DNA of 64,000 nt from Morella rubra (lineage: Eukaryota; Streptophyta; Magnoliopsida; Fagales; Myricaceae). The stretch is taken from positions 28,407,364-28,471,363 of the forward strand of contig CM025854.1 in assembly GCA_003952965.2 (NCBI GenBank), in the 5' to 3' direction. This document shows, piece after piece, positions 26,872-39,183 of the stretch. Within the stretch, counting starts at the first letter, position 1; each line of letters starts with the position of its first letter. Under the pieces are notes generated by a model. The model saw only the letters and a program-made list of their open reading frames with translations. It was not told the DNA's origin and did not search any database. A program made the position numbers and the translations under genes.

Positions 26872-27087
26872 TCAAGCAATAGGCAATGATTCAGCTAGAT
26901 TATAGTACCTTTTGGCCTTTGCTGCAACTGTTTGAGCGTGCTTTCCCACGTGAACAGATCCATTGTTTCTGTTTTCAGACATTAGAGTTGAATGTCTAGC
27001 CAGAGTTTCTTGGTGCCTGCAGTTTGCTCTCTCACCCCCCAAATCTTTCTTTATTTCCAAGCCATTCACATCATATAAAACAGTCAA
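26872..27087 (-). other. possible terminal coding fragment, unknown family
   Basis: The minus strand reads LYDVNGLEIKKDLGG, then HQETLARHSTLMSENRNNG and HVGKHAQTVAAKAKRYYNLA ending ESLPIA and a stop. The run AKHAQTVAAKAKRYYNLAESLP-like has the look of a conserved alpha-helical C-terminus, but I cannot name it. No upstream exon or promoter was identified, and the frame upstream is not clearly coding. It may be a real last exon, a gene fragment, or chance. Confidence 0.25.
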
Positions 27088-29250
27088 ACCAATAGATGCT
27101 TAATGCTGCTTTATCAACTCTGTTCCAACACTTGTCCCAAGTATACAAAATTCTATCGGAATTGATCCTGCATTACTCGAGCATAAAACAAACTAATCGC
27201 TGTCATAATATAGCTTAGAAACCAAAACCGCGATAATGTCTTTGTTCTTCATTTTTTTTTTTTTTTTTTTTTTTTTTTGTCTTGGCAATGTCTTTGTTCT
27301 GTTGAGGTCAATAATGTGGGGCTTCATACAGTGGTTCACTGTTATTGGGCTATCATGTTGCCACCTATTTCCCACCCAAATATTCTAAATGAGATGGAGT
27401 CCTTTTGCTGTTGCATTGGGTGATGAAAAAGTGGTACGAAAAAGAGATCTGAATTTTGTTTTCCTTTAAAAAGTCTTGCCTAGGCCCTTATAGAAGCATG
27501 CTTTATCTGTGAGCTAGTGGGAACTAAGATATTACACCTGTTGTCTATATAAAATGATCAGTGGGAACCCTCTTTATCTCTCTTTATCTCTCTCTCTGTT
27601 TTTACTCTCTTTTCTAGCTGTGATGATTGGTGAAACGTGAACCCATCAACCATGTATCTTTCCAAGGGGGAATTAAATCACAATGGGCGTAAATAAATTG
27701 AAAAAAAAAACAACGAAATTCTATAACATTAGAGGAAAAAACAGAATTACTACACCACAAATAAAACAGAGTGATTCGTTCTGTGTCTTTTTAACCATTA
27801 ATTTATGGTTTAAATTGTCAGTGCATTGCAAATAGATTGAGTTTCCGATACATGAAACTACTCGTCCGAGAGCAAGCTTTTGCTTTTAAGCTACTATGCC
27901 TGTTGGTAGATTCGATCGCAAGTCTGGTATGGGCAGAATTTAAGACCAGGTTCATTAGTTGAAGATAAGCAATCCCATTAATAATTAAACCCACTAACTT
28001 ATAGTTTAAGTCTAAAGAATTGAAATATCAACTACTCAGTTTGATATGCAGATCTACTTAAAAGTTTCAAAAACGGGTGGAGAATAATTTAACATTGACT
28101 TCATCCGTCTTAGTGAAAAGAATGCTAATTGAGTTGTCTTTTTAGACTCAGTACACCAAAACTATACTCCCCAAAAAAACAGAGCGGAAACCCTGTCCCA
28201 TAGTTTCAAAAAGCTTGTTTTGCTCGCGAGCCAATTGATCGATAAAACCATTCACATTCCATCCAACCAGGCACAAAGGCCAAAAGGGTACCATGAAAAG
28301 AGGCTGTGCGTGACAAAAGACAAAAAACACTCCTAGTTTCCACTCAGGGTACCTTAGAATGCATTCATCTTTTGCGATGTCTCGTCTCAATCATCAAACA
28401 TGAGGGCACACAACATAAGCCACCGGCTGGAATGAAAAAGAGGCTAAATTTGAACGTCTCCCTCTCAAGCAGAAAACAATGAAATTAAAACATTTATATA
28501 CTTTGGGAATTCCTCTCATATGAAGCTTGGGTAACAGGGTACTACACTCCATGAAAGGAAAACCATCTCCCGTTAAGATAACAGACAAGTCGCATGGGAA
28601 AGATTTACATGGAATGCTAACTTGGTAATGCACTCAATGAAAAGAAAAGGAGAAGTTTTTCCTAAAACAGCAGGTTCTCTGTCTCCTGCAGGCTGCAATT
28701 TAGATGGCGCATTGTCATATGACCAGGAAAAGGGGGAGCAATTGGGACATCCTTATTTTGCTCTCTCGCTTATCACATCCTTAAAATGGAGTATTTGCCA
28801 AAATTTCCATCCAATCAATTACAACTGCACGGCAAGTTTTCTTTAAAACTTTTATATGAAGCATGAGATTAGTTGTCGTCTCGAAAAATAAAAAATAAAA
28901 ATCCTGCACGTTGGTTGGTGATTTTGACTAATTTTCTCTTCCCCGACGTTTCATCACGATGAAACGTTACTTTAGATCTCTAAAATTTATAATCCTTTTT
29001 TTTTTTTTGTAAATAAGTTATGATCCTATTACTCGGTCATAATTTTGTAAAATAATATATATATAAAACCAAGACTAGCAGAAAAATATTCCCAAAAGAA
29101 AAACCACTCTTCCTCTTCGGTTCTGCTGCAATTTTCTGTGCTGGTTTTTAACAATTCCATGTCATCAGATATACACTAAGCTCTGGAAAAAGAAAAATAC
29201 TAAATACTGCAGAAGCGGAACGAGGACGTACAACCTAATACCAACAACGT
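27088..29250. other. intergenic sequence with poly-A/T tracts
   Basis: Includes a poly-T run at about 27253-27278. Several short frames on the minus strand (28148-28633) lack any recognisable motif. No gene is supported. Confidence 0.4.
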
Positions 29251-29281
29251 CAACAACAATAACAGGAACCGGCAACACGCT

Positions 29282-29304
29282 CCCTCTCTCTCTCTCTCTC
29301 TCTC
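29282..29304 (+). repeat. (CT)n tract in the DUF1336 gene leader
   Basis: CT dinucleotide repeat followed by CTTCCTCTCTCTCCC. It sits where the first untranslated exon of the plus-strand DUF1336 gene is expected (about 29260-29370). CT-rich leaders are common near plant transcription starts. A second (CT)n tract lies in the leader intron at about 31230-31257. Confidence 0.7.
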
Positions 29305-30369
29305 TTCCTCTCTCTCCCTTCCTCTGTTTGCGGCAGCGAAATCTCGGTCTTAAAAGGTAAACTCGAGGAGAAAGAAGCCCGGTAAGTTACATTTATCAGA
29401 TTACGTTTTAAGTATCAACTTCCGAGTCTCCGACTTCATCGGATATTCGGATTCGGTAGCTTCTTCTCCTTCTTCGATTCTCGTGAACAAAGAGGAGCAA
29501 GTGAAGGAGGAGAAGGTTTTATGATCTCCCATTGCTATCTGGATCCGACATTACCGGGACTCGCCCAGCTAAATCTCTCTGTTCGTCGGTAATCGGTGGT
29601 TGGTGGTGGTGGTGGTCGCATAGAGGAAAAGTGGGAGACCATCTACTTCGAGACCTTTCCCTCTGTTTCAGGTCGTCCCTCGAAAACTTGTCTGGGTTTT
29701 GCTTCAGAGTTTCTTTATTCTATGTTTCTTCATCAACGGCCATGTATATTTTTTCTTTTTTCTAATCTTAACGCGCAATGCAGTTGTTATAGATCATTGT
29801 TTTGTTTCATGTTCGTTTTTATTTCTCATGTGGTGCTTTCCCAGAACTCCGTTTTTCTTACTGCTTGTAGATTGTGGAAATTTTAACGTTTGGCTATATA
29901 TATTTTTTCTTGGAGTTTAGAATACTAAATACTTTTCCTTTTTTTCTATTTCTTGTCTATTATTTCTTTCGATTTCATCTGGGTTGCAAACTTGCAAAAA
30001 TGCATATCCTTTTCATTACTTTGGTTCTCTCAATGTCAGATTTATATTTTTCTTACATCCTGTGGATGTCGACAGGACAACCTTCGAATCTTTTAATCTT
30101 TATTTATTTTTATACTTTATGATTTCTATTATTGGTTCTAAATGTATTTAAGTGGATATTCCTTTTGTAAAAATGGTGAATTTTTTAAGATTTTTGATAG
30201 AATTATGAATATATATATTAACATGATGTTTGTTTTTAAAATTTTAAAATTTTATCATCATTACAAAAATTTTTATATCCTCACTTTTTTATTAACTTTT
30301 TTTAATTTTTTACTAATTTTTTTCATTATCTCTCTTCAATTTTTTACATACTCTTAAAATTTTACACTA

Positions 30370-30570
30370 ACAGCGTGTTTGGCTTCAAAAAATTTAGTAA
30401 AATTTTGGTAAAATTTTAGTAAATTTTTGTGTTGGTGTTAAAAAAAAAAAAGTAGTATTGGAATTGGTGAATATGTGATAAAAATGAAAGTAAAATTTTG
30501 AAGTGTGTTTGATTTTAGTAAAATTTTAAAAACAAACAAGCTATAAAATTTTGTTTCCAAACGACATGTA
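30370..30570. mobile_element. AT-rich MITE in the DUF1336 leader intron
   Basis: The left end AGCGTGTTTGGCTTCAAAA and the right end in reverse (CATGTCGTTTGGAAACAAAA) are inverted repeats. The inner DNA is rich in AAAATTTTAGTAAAATTTT. The GTTTGG end motif is typical of hAT-type MITEs. More AT-rich DNA with similar motifs continues to about 30895 and may be a second, nested element. Confidence 0.55.
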
Positions 30571-31222
30571 AAGTTTTACAGGTTTTTATGTAAAAATTAG
30601 TAAATTTTTTTAAGATATTTAATTTTTATTAGAGTAGAGAGATAATTTGAAAGTTAGTGTAAAAAAATATAGAGAGAGATGATTTGATGTAATTATTTAA
30701 TAAAAAAATATTTAAGTTAGGTGAAAAAGTACGAAGAAAAAAGATTTATTATAGTTTTTGTTTAAAAATATATTAGAGTTTGTGTGAAAAATTATTAGAG
30801 ATTGCGTAAAAATTATCGGTATTTCTGTAAGAATTATTGATATTCTTTTTATAAATTTTGTTGAATTTTATTTTAAAATATTTTTACAATGAACAGGACC
30901 TAAGTTTTTGTTCTTATGTTTACCGTAATGAATCTGGACCCATCGCCGCATTTTTTCTCTTTCTCCATTTCTTTATCTCTACTTTTGAAAGTCGAAACAG
31001 GAGTTTCTTTCTAAACTGAATAGGCGACCCTCTTTGCTTAGAAGAAAAAAAGAATAGAGGACCCTCTCTCTCTGACATGTCGAGATATTTGAAGAATACT
31101 GTTGATCGCTTTCTGGGTACGAAATTCAGCATTTTTTCTTTTTTTCCATTTTCCTGCCTAACTTTTGGACCTGTCTCAACTTTTTTTTTTTCGCATATCT
31201 TAACTTCTGTTAGCAATGAAGC

Positions 31223-31260
<38 letters not shown>

Positions 31261-31744
31261 GCAGTAAGGACTAATGGCTTTGGTTTTCTAAGTAGAAAGC
31301 ATTCAAGAAACTTCTGCGATTATTTCATTTGACGATTTCTCCGTAAAGCACCACTGAGATCCGATGTTACATATACCAAATTTTAACCTACTGGCTGACT
31401 TCATGTCCTGTGGTCCATTCAATGATTTGGGAACTTGGTTTGAGCAGGTATTGTAGAGGGACACTTTTAGGGAAACACCTTATACTCGTTTGTTAATTTG
31501 AGCAAATTATGCAGGAAATATTTTTGAACAATATTAAATAAGTGAAAACAGCCTACATTTTGCCAATGGGATATGTCTTGTTTCAACTCTTGGTTTAATT
31601 GTTTCTGATAAACGATGTTGGAAATATTATATTTTTGTAGGGCAATAAGGCTTCTTGCAAGTCCTATCCGTGAATTAGGCGGTGCTTGTTTGGATGTAGC
31701 GCAAATCAGGCTTCTCTCAGGATTTCCGTTGTTGAAATATCATA

Positions 31745-34700
31745 ATGGGTGCTTGTGTATCAACACACGCTAAAAAAGTTAAATCACGGACCAAACACCA
31801 TCACCGTTGCAGCAAAAGAAACGGAAGGATTTCCAATTCAGTCCCTGTTATAAAAAAGAAAAGGAATAGTGACGGAGGAAATCGGGTAAGAGACTATGCT
31901 GCTAGTGATTATGTTCACATGGACATTGAGAACGGTGCAACAACTACTTGCCGAAGATCTGAGGTTTCCAACTCAACATTCCATCTTACCCAGCTGCAAT
32001 GGCACCACAGTCAATACGATTCGAATGGTATGTCCTTCCTTCGATTTAATACCCGACAAAGTGTGTTACGTTTGACTTTATTGTTAACTTGACATGCCTT
32101 GTAGATTCTACTAATCTAAAATCATGAACTTCTTTACATTTCTTTGCAAGTGTTATCGTTTTTTCATTAGGTAATGTAGCCCAATGATGTAAGAAAAAGG
32201 TACAAAGACACGCTTGTTGTAGTACACTTACATATGCACCCCCGTCTCTGAGTATCTTTGCGATAGATCTTTCCCCATGTATGTCTCCATTTCTGTTGTG
32301 TTTTTATACTCATACATAGTAACATTTAGCTACTTGAATCAGACCTGAGAAATTCTTGTGTTTGCAGTAATCTGCCAAGAGGACACGTGGTTTGACTCGG
32401 TCAGTATTCTTGAGTCTGATTCAGACGATGACTTCTGTAGTGTACCTGGAGGTAAGGAATCTTGGGGCCTATAAATTGGCTACTTATGAAGACCTATAAT
32501 TTCTTATTTATACAACTCTTTGTGTGTATCAAAATTTTGGGACTTGGCCTTCTTGACAATATTACAGAACTGACTAACCATTGTACTGCCCATTCATATA
32601 ACTACTATTTCCTATGGAGGAAAAATGTAGTATTTGATTGTCTATGAGTTGCCTAACTTATTTCACTTCTCTTTTAAACTACTGTAGATGGATTTCCATC
32701 AGTAGGCAATGCAGTTGGGACCATTTCAAGTGGCCAGGTGCTTCAGTATGAAAGATCAGCATGTGTTATGGATAACAGGTGTAAGTATGAGGAATACCAT
32801 GAAAGCTATGTGACAATAGATGGAGGTAAATCAGAGAAATTTAGTAGCCAGGGTTATGAGCTTTCTTGCTTGGGGAAGGCTGATGCAGTTTCCAGCAAGA
32901 GGAAAAAATTGTTAGATCATTCTTACGGAAGCTTTAAAGGTCCAAAAGAGGATAGACGTGATTCTGAAGAGAAAATCCGTGGGTTCTCCCGGTTGGTTTC
33001 TCCTGTAAGTTTCAATGAGAAGGTTCTGAGCCCGCGGAGTACAGGTCCACAGTCTCAGAGAAAGCACTCTGCAGTTTTCAGGCTTTCTTTCAAGAGGAGA
33101 TCCTGTGATGGCGAAGAAACAACTGAACATTGTAGGTGACAAAATAATTCAATTTCTGTTGAGTAGGTAAAAATTAAGCATTAGCACGCAATATGCAACC
33201 TACCATCACTAAGTCAAAACCTCACCTAAGGTCCTGATGCTTTCCGTTTGAATAATGGCCATTTTAGCATTTGTCAACTCGGAGATTTAGGTTGCTTGAG
33301 ATATATAAGATTAATTTCATGGTTTGCCTTTTTCTTTCCTTCTACTTACAAAACTGAAGTTTAAAAATCCAATTTCTCAGTTTCTCCATGACAAATGGAA
33401 AATTTGCGGCTGTTTCTTGATTATGCATAATTTACATCACTGTTTAATGGAAGATTTTTAGATAATACTAAGCCAACTGACTAATATTTGTGCAGGTCAA
33501 TCAAGAAGATACTTGTATCATCCCAGAACAGGACATACAATTCCCCATTGTGCAGGGGAGAAGCCGACTCCAGGATGTTGGTCTGAGATTCCACCCTCAA
33601 CTTTCAAACTCCGTAGTGAAAGCTATTTCAAGTATGCTGTTGACTCTCTCTCAGCAACCTTAAATGCATTTGTTGACATCTGCGTCAAGTAGTTATTCTT
33701 CTATCTCCATGTTTTTCTCCAATTGCATACAAATGTGTGATAATATCTACCACACAGAGATAAGCGGAAGTCACCTGCTCCAAATCACAGTCCATATACT
33801 CCAATAGGGGTTGATTTATTTGTCTGTCCAAGAAAGGTTCACCACATTGCCCAATTCCTTGAGCTTCCTAACTTGAAAACTGATGGCACAGTGCCTCCAC
33901 TCCTCATTGTAAATATCCAGGTACTTTTTTTTGGGTTCCTTTTTAACTTGATAACTTACTTCTGTTTTGTCAATTTTGTTGCGGTGAAGAGTTTATAGGC
34001 TGGAATACCAATCTGCAACTAGCTGAATCTAAACAGTGAATGATTGCTCCTGAACAGTTTGTCATGCTGTAGCTTATAATATGCACCTTTCGACAGATGC
34101 CTACTTATCCTGCTGCAATGTTCCTTGGTGATAGTGATGGTGAAGGGATGAGTCTTGTACTATACTTCAAAGTCTCTGAGGATTTTGACAAAGAAATCTC
34201 TTCCCAGTTTCAGGACAGCATCAAGGTACCATCACTATGGAATTCTGTTTTGGTATATGGCCCAGCACCTTGTTTGGTTCGATATCATTTTCTTGGGTTC
34301 ATATTGCTTTTTAGACACGAGTCGCAAAGGATTGAACAAGCCATTCTTTAGTTTTTGCTTTTCCAGCCCATTTTTTCAATGACTATAGAAGTTAAATTAT
34401 TTCAGTGGATTCTGTTGTCGACATCTCGACTGGATTGGCAGGTTCCTCTACAGTCCACTTTCCTTTGCACATTGCCTCTGACCCTATACCTCGAGTATTC
34501 CTTCATTAGCTTGCCTTATTTTTTTTCAATAGATATATATACCTGACAATAGACGTCTTACCTCTATGCCTGATATTTACTTTCCCTATATGTACAGAAC
34601 TCTCAGAAGAATGAGACATCTAAATGTGTTCAATCTAAGATATGAAAGGGGTTGCACCACCTTGTTTCATATCCAATTATTGGCTTCCATCATGTCTGTT

Positions 34701-37260
34701 GATAGTTCTTTAAGTTATTGCTCTCTAGAGTAGCCTCTTGAACTTGTAATGGGGCTTTAAAATACAATATCCTGATGTTACAGATTTTCTATATTGTTTG
34801 GTGTATTGAACAAATTAGATTAGACAGCAGTTCTTAATCGGAAAGGATCTGAGTTATTGCAAAATAACAGGAGGGCAATCTCTAAGACTGAAAATTTTTT
34901 AATTGAAAACTTTTAAGGCATTATGCTTTGATGACTTTTCCTAATAGTATAATAGGGTCTGTTTGTCCTTAAAGATGTGTTTGATCCTTGTGGTTTTGGT
35001 GGCACAACCTATCAGTTTGACATTATCTGTATAGCATCTTTACTTACGTTTCTTTATATTTATTTTTCATTATAGAAAATGGTCGAGGATGAGATGGAGA
35101 AGGTTAAAGGATTTGCAAAAGACTCCAGTGTTCCTTTCAGAGAAAGGTTAAAGTTCATGGCTGGGGTGGTTAATCCTGATGATCTTCACTTAAATTCTGC
35201 TGAAAGGAAGCTTGTACATGCTTATAATGAAAAACCAGTCCTTTCACGCCCTCAGCACAATTTTTTCAGGGTAATGTATAAAGTTCTTGTCTTTCTTTGG
35301 TGCAAAGCTGAAGCAAATATTAAGCATTCCATTAATGTTCGATGTCCATGCTATGGAGCTCCAATTTATTCAGAATGTACTGAACAGCATGGGGAATAGA
35401 CATGGCAAATTATCATTCCAATTTACATGTCGCCTGGAGAATAGGTTTTGTTCTGACACTGCTTATTCCGGCTCTAATGCAGGGTCCTACCTACTTTGAA
35501 ATTGATCTGGATATACATCGCTTCAGCTACATATCAGGAAGGGATTGAGGCATTCGAGAACGTCTGAAAAATGGAATCCTTGATTTGGTTTAACAATCCA
35601 GGTAACTCCCTAAACTTCTTGTGGTGCCCCCTAAAGAGAAAACGATTCATCATTTAGCGACAACCAACTTTATATCAGGACTCCAAGTTCACTGTTGTGC
35701 TTAGGAGTGAGGACCCTGCTAAGCTATGAGTGGCTGTGGCAGATTAATATGCCAGAGTTTGTGTTTACTGTTTTGCTGTGCAAATCATTGCATCCCTGCT
35801 TTCTTCCTTTTGGTGGAAAAAGAAGTGGCAAAAATGGTGGATAGAAAGAAAAGAAACGAATTGCTCAGCTAAATTAAACAAGCCTTTTGTTTAATTATGA
35901 AACTCTCTCCGCCTCACTTTTAACAGGCACAAAAACCGGAAGAACTGCCAGAGCAAGTGTTGTGTTGTTTGAGACTGAACAAGATTGATTTCATGGACCA
36001 AGGGCAAATACCGACTCTAGTGGTATGATTCATATGAATGCTGAGGCATGTGATACCTAGGGACTGATGTCATTCTGTCTCAACCTCTGCATTCTTCAAC
36101 CTTATTTTGATGTCACTAGAACAGGAGCAACAATGACATGGGCGTTTTATAAAGTTATTGCTCTTGACGTTCTTGATGCACCAGATTAGTTGGTAGTTAT
36201 TGTTCTCCTGAAGTTACCCTTGGTCTGGTCAAAGAATCAGCATTATCTGTATAGCATCTTTACTTACGTTTCTTTATATTTATTTTTCATTATAGAAAAT
36301 GGTCGAGGATGAGATGGAGAAGGTTAAAGGATTTGCAAAAGACTCCAGTGTTCCTTTCAGAGAAAGGTTAAAGTTCATGGCTGGGGTGGTTAATCCTGAT
36401 GATCTTCACTTAAATTCTGCTGAAAGGAAGCTTGTACATGCTTATAATGAAAAACCAGTCCTTTCACGCCCTCAGCACAATTTTTTCAGGGTAATGTATA
36501 AAGTTCTTGTCTTTACTTTGGTGCAAAGCTGAAGCAAATATTAAGCATTCCATTAATGTTCGATGTCCATGCTATGGAGCTCCCAATTTATCAGAATGTA
36601 CTGAACAGCACCTGGGGAGATAGACATGGCAAATTAGTCATTCCAATTTACATGTCGCCTGGAGAATAGGTTTTGTTCTGACACTGCTTATTCCGGCTCT
36701 AATGCAGGGTCCTACCTACTTTGAAATTGATCTGGATATACATCGCTTCAGCTACATATCAAGGAAGGGACTTGAGGCATTCCGAGAACGTCTGAAAAAT
36801 GGAATCCTTGATTTGGGTTTAACAATCCAGGTAACTCCCTAAACTTCTTGTGGTGCCCCCTAAAGAGAAAACGATTCATCATTTAGCGACAACCAACTTT
36901 ATATCAGGACTCCAAGTTCACTGTTGTGCTTAGGAGTGAGGACCCTGCTAAGCTATGAGTGGCTGTGGCAGATTAATATGCCAGAGTTTGTGTTTACTGT
37001 TTTGCTGTGCAAATCATTGCATCCCTGCTTTCTTCCTTTTGGTGGAAAAAGAAGTGGCAAAAATGGTGGATAGAAAGAAAAGAAACGAATTGCTCAGCTA
37101 AATTAAACAAGCCTTTTGTTTAATTATGAAACTCTCTCCGCCTCACTTTTAACAGGCACAAAAACCGGAAGAACTGCCAGAGCAAGTGTTGTGTTGTTTG
37201 AGACTGAACAAGATTGATTTCATGGACCAAGGGCAAATACCGACTCTAGTGACCCAATGA
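31745..37260 (+). CDS. DUF1336 (EDR2 C-terminal family) protein
   Basis: Nine coding exons: 31745-32027, 32368-32451, 32688-33131, 33496-33631, 33758-33920, 34097-34225, 35076-35270, 36708-36830 and 37156-37260. They total 1662 nt, or 553 aa. MGACVST is an N-myristoylation signal with a palmitoylatable Cys. A basic linker follows, with [11 protein letters not shown] and KKKR. The DUF1336 domain fills the C-terminal half: [79 protein letters not shown] and [19 protein letters not shown]. The domain is shared with EDR2, a lipid-binding regulator of defence. This short subfamily lacks the PH and START domains. The last exons come from the second unit of a tandem duplication (35021-37260). Exon 35076-35270 exists twice, identical and in phase 0. 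A leader exon is expected near 29300, with a long intron. Confidence 0.9.
35021..37260 (+). repeat. tandem duplication of the DUF1336 gene 3' end, first unit damaged
   Basis: The segment from 35021 reappears from 36241 (offset 1220 bp) and spans the last three coding exons. The 195-nt exon is identical in both units (35076-35270, 36296-36490), as is the stretch 35603-36017 against 36831-37245. By contrast the second-last exon of unit 1 (35483-about 35602) has four single-base losses relative to unit 2. The intron before it and the sequence after 36018 also differ by many small gaps. Unit 2 has the intact frame and an ordinary stop (LVTQ then TGA). The mosaic of perfect and gap-rich stretches is unusual for natural decay. 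Confidence 0.93.
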
Positions 37261-38856
37261 CAGATATGATTCATATGAATGCTGAGGCATGTAAAATACA
37301 GGCATACCTAGGGGAGTGGGATCTGGATGTCCATTCTGTCCACATCCAACCTCTGCATCTTCAACCTTCTGTAAAAGCAATAGGAAATCCGGAACAGCAT
37401 AACGTTTTCCCTTCTTTTTTATTTTATTTTACGTTTTTGTTTTTGGTTCTCTGTTTAGAACCAATAATCATGTCAAAACTAAACATGGTTGCTTATACAA
37501 CAATGTATACCTTCTTACCGTGAAATTGCTTTGACTCGTCTTGGAACAAAGCAGGTCGACAGAAACACCTTTTGTTACCCGGTTTGATGATCTTGGACCA
37601 GGTTTTGACATTGGGTATCATGTATCCGGAAATCTCTCAAGATCTCCGAAATTAATACGTATGCTTTAATAAGTACTATTGCGAATGCTAAGGATCCTTT
37701 GATATCTCACAAAGAGCAAATTTTTAACTTCGGTACCCAATTAAAAAACAAAACTACTCGAAAATCGAAATTAAAAAGGGAGTTTAATCTTCTCCTGGCT
37801 GCAGAAATTGATATTGTAGAAAGAACACTTATCATCCGCAAAAACCCGTTTTTTCTATTCTTCTGGTATATGATCGTGGACCAGGAGCAGAGGATCCTAA
37901 TCCTATGATCGTATAAGGACCCACCCGACTTGTCTGATCCCGTTGCTTGTCGAAGGAAAAGGAAACAGGGACACGCAGGTCAATTTGTTAAAAGGAGCGG
38001 GTAAAGGAGGGAAATGAGACTAGGGTTTCACACATGTCGTGGGTATAAAATGTATTGAGGGGCCTAAACGCCAAGCTCAGCGCCTTAGGCCGAGCGCTTC
38101 CCTCTCGAGTTAGGGGTGGCGTGGTATTCCACGGGAGAGGTTTCTATTAGAAAAATCGTGGCGCACGATAGTGCGATTGGCGCACATTAGCAATATGGGG
38201 TTCGCCTTGGCCGCTCTGCTGTTCTAGCTATCTGCAGGCAGAGCGAGGGGATTACCCTACATTTTTTTCCTACAATTTCTTCACTACAACCTGTCTTTTT
38301 TACTCTCGAGGAATTTTCTAAATATATTTAGTTCTTTTTTTCAGGAAAAGAAAAATCCTTTTGGGTTTTTTCGATTCCAATCTGTTGACTCGGTTAACAG
38401 ATTTTAGGCCATCTAAACTCGTGCTTAATTCTGCGTGTTCATTTAAAAGAAAAAACTGTGTTCATATCATAGGGGATAGAGTTATTGGGTCGGCTGAGCC
38501 TCACGATTTCGTATTATTCTTTTTGTATTTTTGTTCTTTGCTTGTTCTCTGTGGTGTGGGAAAATTATAAGTGTGACTGCTTATGCGTTAATTTCTTTCA
38601 ATCTAGTGAAGCCCATAAGAGTTTCCTTAGCATTCGAAAGGGAAAGAAAAACAAATAAAAAAAATGCAAAACTCTCGTGGTTTCTCAATTTTCAATCGGA
38701 TGTACGAACATTTTGTATATATCCGTAAGAATTTTCCCAATCTGTTTGTAGTACAAGGGATATGGGCTCATTCGTTTGGATTTCAGACCAAAGGGAGGTT
38801 GCACCCTGTCAGCAAGATGGAGCTGTTTGAGTTTGAGAGGTGTGTTGAAAGCGCTG
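37261..38856. other. convergent intergenic region, partly GC-rich, unassigned
   Basis: The first about 280 bp should be the DUF1336 3' UTR. At about 37920-38260 composition becomes markedly richer in G+C and CpG, with GTGGCGCACGATAGTGCG and a nearby GGCGCACATTAG as imperfect palindromic motifs and a TATA-like GGGTATAAAATG near 38042. It looks like an inserted element, but no ends, coding domain or family could be shown. Confidence 0.35.
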
Positions 38857-38946
38857 TCAGAGGGCTGCTGAGTTGAGTCCACCATTAGCTAGGGAGTCCG
38901 CAGAAGCATTGTCCACTTTCAATCCTATAACATTTGCGCCATCAAT
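38857..38946 (-). other. possible alternative last exon of the CDK-like kinase gene
   Basis: After a TTTTTACAG acceptor the minus strand reads IDGANVIGLKVDNASADSLA then NGGLNSAAL and a TGA, 30 codons in phase 0. It would fit a GTGTAG donor two codons before the stop at 39184. The texture looks protein-like, but I cannot confirm it belongs to the kinase. Confidence 0.3.
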
Positions 38947-39183
38947 CTGTAAAAAGAAGCTAAAATTTAGTGTTTAATATGTTTATAGGTGCTATGGGAA
39001 AAACGGCTTAAAATTTCTTCGTTTTGCGAGGACTTTGTTTTTGGCGGAAAACGAGGAGAATTTTGTCCTATGTGGAGAGATCATATGTTTTGATCACTTG
39101 AGCTGTCTCTGTTCCAGGTATTTCACCTGGACATAGCTCATGCGTTGATCTCTTTTTGCTTTTAGAGGCATGAATTCACTTAC

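Noticed and set aside
34355-34546. Frames in the DUF1336 intron after exon 34097-34225
   Set aside because: Intronic, with no domain; the exon chain keeps phase without them.
37699-37908. Short plus-strand frame with Lys-rich text, considered as organellar DNA
   Set aside because: No match to any mitochondrial or plastid gene I could recall, and no neighbouring organellar sequence.
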